From NCBI GenBank assembly GCA_023426435.1, contig JAFAAS010000084.1, forward strand, positions 1-8,165: a stretch of 8,165 nucleotides of DNA, in the 5' to 3' direction. Below are positions 6,668-8,165 of this stretch, piece by piece. Within the stretch, counting starts at the first letter, position 1; each line of letters starts with the position of its first letter. The DNA is from Verrucomicrobiota bacterium. GTDB taxonomy: Bacteria > Verrucomicrobiota > Verrucomicrobiia > Opitutales > Opitutaceae. The notes below the pieces were generated by a model. It had not been told where the DNA came from. It saw only the letters and a list, made by a program, of their open reading frames with translations, and made no database searches. The translations under genes were made by a program, and so were the position numbers.

Positions 6668-6690
6668 GGGCTTTGACCTCGTCAAAGCCC
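6668..6690. repeat. Perfect 10-bp stem-loop upstream of the YyaL-like gene
   Basis: GGGCTTTGAC (6668-6677) and GTCAAAGCCC (6681-6690) are perfect reverse complements with a CTC loop, ending 23 bp before the ATG at 6714. It is the strongest hairpin in the window. It could terminate transcription from the propeller gene, but only a short broken T-run follows (CCTTTCC). It could instead be a leader hairpin of the downstream mRNA or part of the dispersed repeat beside it. It has no GTAG head, so it is kept apart from the REP-like copies. Confidence 0.6.
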
Positions 6691-6713
6691 CTCCCGTCCT
6701 TTCCATCGCCTTC

Positions 6714-8165
6714 ATGCGCCGCGCCCCCACCCTCTTCCTCCTTTTCTCCTTCCTCACCACTTCCCTCCTCCGCGCCGCCTCGCCCCTCGCCGATTCCCCA
6801 TCCGCCTTCCTCCGCGCCTGCGCCTCCACTCCCGTCGCCTTTCAACCGTTCACCTCCGACACCTTCGCCCGCGCCGCCGCCGAACAGAACCCCCTCTACG
6901 TCTTCATCGGCCTCTCCACCAGCGAACTTTCGCGCGCCATGCTGAAACAAACGTTCAGCAACGCCGACACCGCCAGCTTCCTCAACGAGTCCTTCATCTG
7001 CGTCGCCGTCGACGCCCATGAGCGCCCCGACCTCGTCGCTCTCTACCAGAGCTACACGCAACACGTGAGACAGCTCAACGGCCTGCCGCTCAACCTCTGG
7101 CTCACCCCCGAACTCAAACCGTTCGAAGGCGCCAACTACCTCCCTCCCACCGAAGAATGGGGCAAGGAAGGTTTCCTCACCGTCGCCAAACGCGCCGCCG
7201 GCGGCTGGCAATCCGACCCCGACGCCCAACGCGCCAAAGCCGACGAAGCCGTCGCCACCCTCGAATCCTTCCTCCCCACCGACACTCCGCCCCCACTCTC
7301 CAACACGGATCGCACCCGCCTCCTCACCGAGGGCCGCGAAACCTGGCTCGGTCTCCACGATTCCTCCAACGGCGGCTTCGGCGATCCGCCCAAATCCCTC
7401 GAACCCGAACTCCTCCGCTTCCTCCTCACCGACGCCTCCACCCGCGACGCCGCCCTCACCACCCTCCGCGCGCTCCTTCGCAGCCCCGTTCGCGATCCGC
7501 TCGACGGCGGCTTCTTCCGCTACGCCAGCGACGCCGAATATCGTCAGCCCTACTTCCAAAGAACCCTCTCCGACCAAGCGCGCATCGCCCTCACTCTCCT
7601 CGACGCGTTCGCCCTCACGAACGACACCACTTTCGCCGACGCCGCCCGCGACGCCCTGCTTTACGCCATCGATCACCTGAAAGGCGCCGCGATCGAAGAT
7701 TCCACCGGCGAATCCGCGCTCGCTTCTCATTTCTTCACCGCCGCCGAAATCGAAAAAATTCTCGGCCCCTCCGCCTCCGCCTTCAACGCCGCCCACGGCA
7801 TCACCGCCGAGGGCAACATTCCCGCCGACACCTTCCCCCACGTTTCCGCCGGCCAAAATCTCCCGCGTCTCGTCGATCCCGCCGCCACCCCGCGCACGCA
7901 ATTCATCGACGCCTACGCCAAACTCCTCGCCCATCGCCGCGACCGCGCCACGCCTTTTCGCGATGATCCCGCCACCGCCGGCGCCCGCGGACTCCTCCTC
8001 GCCGCTCTCTCGCGCGCCGCTACCGAACTAAACCATCCACGTTTCGCTTCCGCCGCCGCCGCCGAATTCGCCTCCTTCCGCGACCAATTTCTCGCTCCCC
8101 ATTCCACGCTCCGCCGCCTCCCCGACCGCCCGCACCCCGCCTCGCCGCTCGATTACGCCCAAGTC
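6714..8165 (+). CDS. Exported YyaL/DUF255 (SSP411-like) thioredoxin-fold protein lacking the CxxC (partial, 3' end outside window)
   Basis: The frame is open for 484 codons from the ATG to the window edge; YyaL proteins usually run to about 700 residues, so roughly the last third is missing. A signal peptide is visible (MRRAPTLFLLFSFLTTSLLRA), unlike typical cytoplasmic YyaL proteins. Residues about 28-145 match the DUF255 thioredoxin-like domain: ACASTPVAFQPFTSDTF, NPLYVFIGLST, ESFICVAVDAHERPDL and LPLNLWLTPELKPFEG. The rest matches the alpha/alpha-barrel part: GGFGDPPKS, then DGGFFRYASD (264-273) and QPYFQRTLSDQ (278-288). The family's signature CHWCH is replaced by SELSR at 70-74, so both cysteines are serines. 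The usual GGFHRY reads GGFFRY, and PHFEKMLYD reads PYFQRTLSD. Thiol-disulfide activity is therefore unlikely. It may be a structural or ligand-binding derivative. No Shine-Dalgarno precedes the start. Confidence 0.85.
   Translation, partial: MRRAPTLFLLFSFLTTSLLRAASPLADSPSAFLRACASTPVAFQPFTSDTFARAAAEQNPLYVFIGLSTSELSRAMLKQTFSNADTASFLNESFICVAVDAHERPDLVALYQSYTQHVRQLNGLPLNLWLTPELKPFEGANYLPPTEEWGKEGFLTVAKRAAGGWQSDPDAQRAKADEAVATLESFLPTDTPPPLSNTDRTRLLTEGRETWLGLHDSSNGGFGDPPKSLEPELLRFLLTDASTRDAALTTLRALLRSPVRDPLDGGFFRYASDAEYRQPYFQRTLSDQARIALTLLDAFALTNDTTFADAARDALLYAIDHLKGAAIEDSTGESALASHFFTAAEIEKILGPSASAFNAAHGITAEGNIPADTFPHVSAGQNLPRLVDPAATPRTQFIDAYAKLLAHRRDRATPFRDDPATAGARGLLLAALSRAATELNHPRFASAAAAEFASFRDQFLAPHSTLRRLPDRPHPASPLDYAQV

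Noticed and set aside
6668..6690. Hairpin as an intrinsic terminator
   Set aside because: The stem is strong, but it is followed by a C-rich stretch with only short T runs, so a Rho-independent terminator cannot be claimed.
5438..7934. Two further long minus-strand open frames (5438-6829 and 6510-7934)
   Set aside because: Same shadow effect in G+C-rich DNA; they cross two genes and an intergenic repeat block and show no motifs.
1..8165. CRISPR array, tRNA, rRNA or insertion sequence
   Set aside because: No regularly spaced direct repeats, no cloverleaf or rRNA signature, and no transposase gene or terminal repeats seen; the recurring D-x-D-x-D codons are protein repeats of the propeller gene.

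Overview
This is a G+C-rich (about two thirds by eye), gene-dense bacterial window. Every supported gene lies on the + strand, and codons overwhelmingly end in C. None of the five starts has a recognisable Shine-Dalgarno sequence. Four of the five encoded proteins carry an export signal or a lipoprotein signal, and the fifth is an integral membrane protein. The family set (CRTAC1/ASPIC beta-propeller protein, vanadium-haloperoxidase relative, DoxX-like membrane protein, DUF255/YyaL relative), the codon bias and the non-SD starts suggest a Verrucomicrobiota genome, probably near Opitutaceae. That placement is inference from style and not from a marker gene.

Layout: 1-62 is probably the His-rich tail of an upstream gene. 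A GTAG-headed REP-like hairpin follows (76-100). At 140-865 is an exported Mip/FkpA-type FKBP with a degraded ligand pocket. A 223-bp gap (866-1088) holds two inverted repeats and no convincing gene. Then come three closely spaced genes: a secreted vanadium-dependent haloperoxidase relative with all metal-site residues (1089-2372), an internally duplicated DoxX-like membrane protein (2419-3237), and a 1087-residue secreted protein with FG-GAP/VCBS propeller repeats on both sides of an ASPIC/UnbV domain (3257-6520). Further GTAG-headed hairpins lie between the first two of these genes (2382-2404) and across the stop codon of the third (6517-6543). The 193-bp gap after it holds a cluster of palindromes, including a perfect 10-bp stem. 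The window ends inside an exported YyaL/DUF255 (SSP411-like) thioredoxin-fold protein (6714 to beyond 8165) in which both active-site cysteines are serines.

Working together: the haloperoxidase, DoxX-like and CRTAC1-like genes are spaced 46 and 19 bp apart and may be one transcription unit for an envelope or extracellular oxidative function. The flanking FKBP-like and thioredoxin-like proteins look like folding or redox proteins whose catalytic residues have been replaced, so they may act as binding or scaffold proteins. The most unusual signals are the three GTAG-headed REP-like elements with different stems and the catalytically degenerate YyaL and FKBP relatives.
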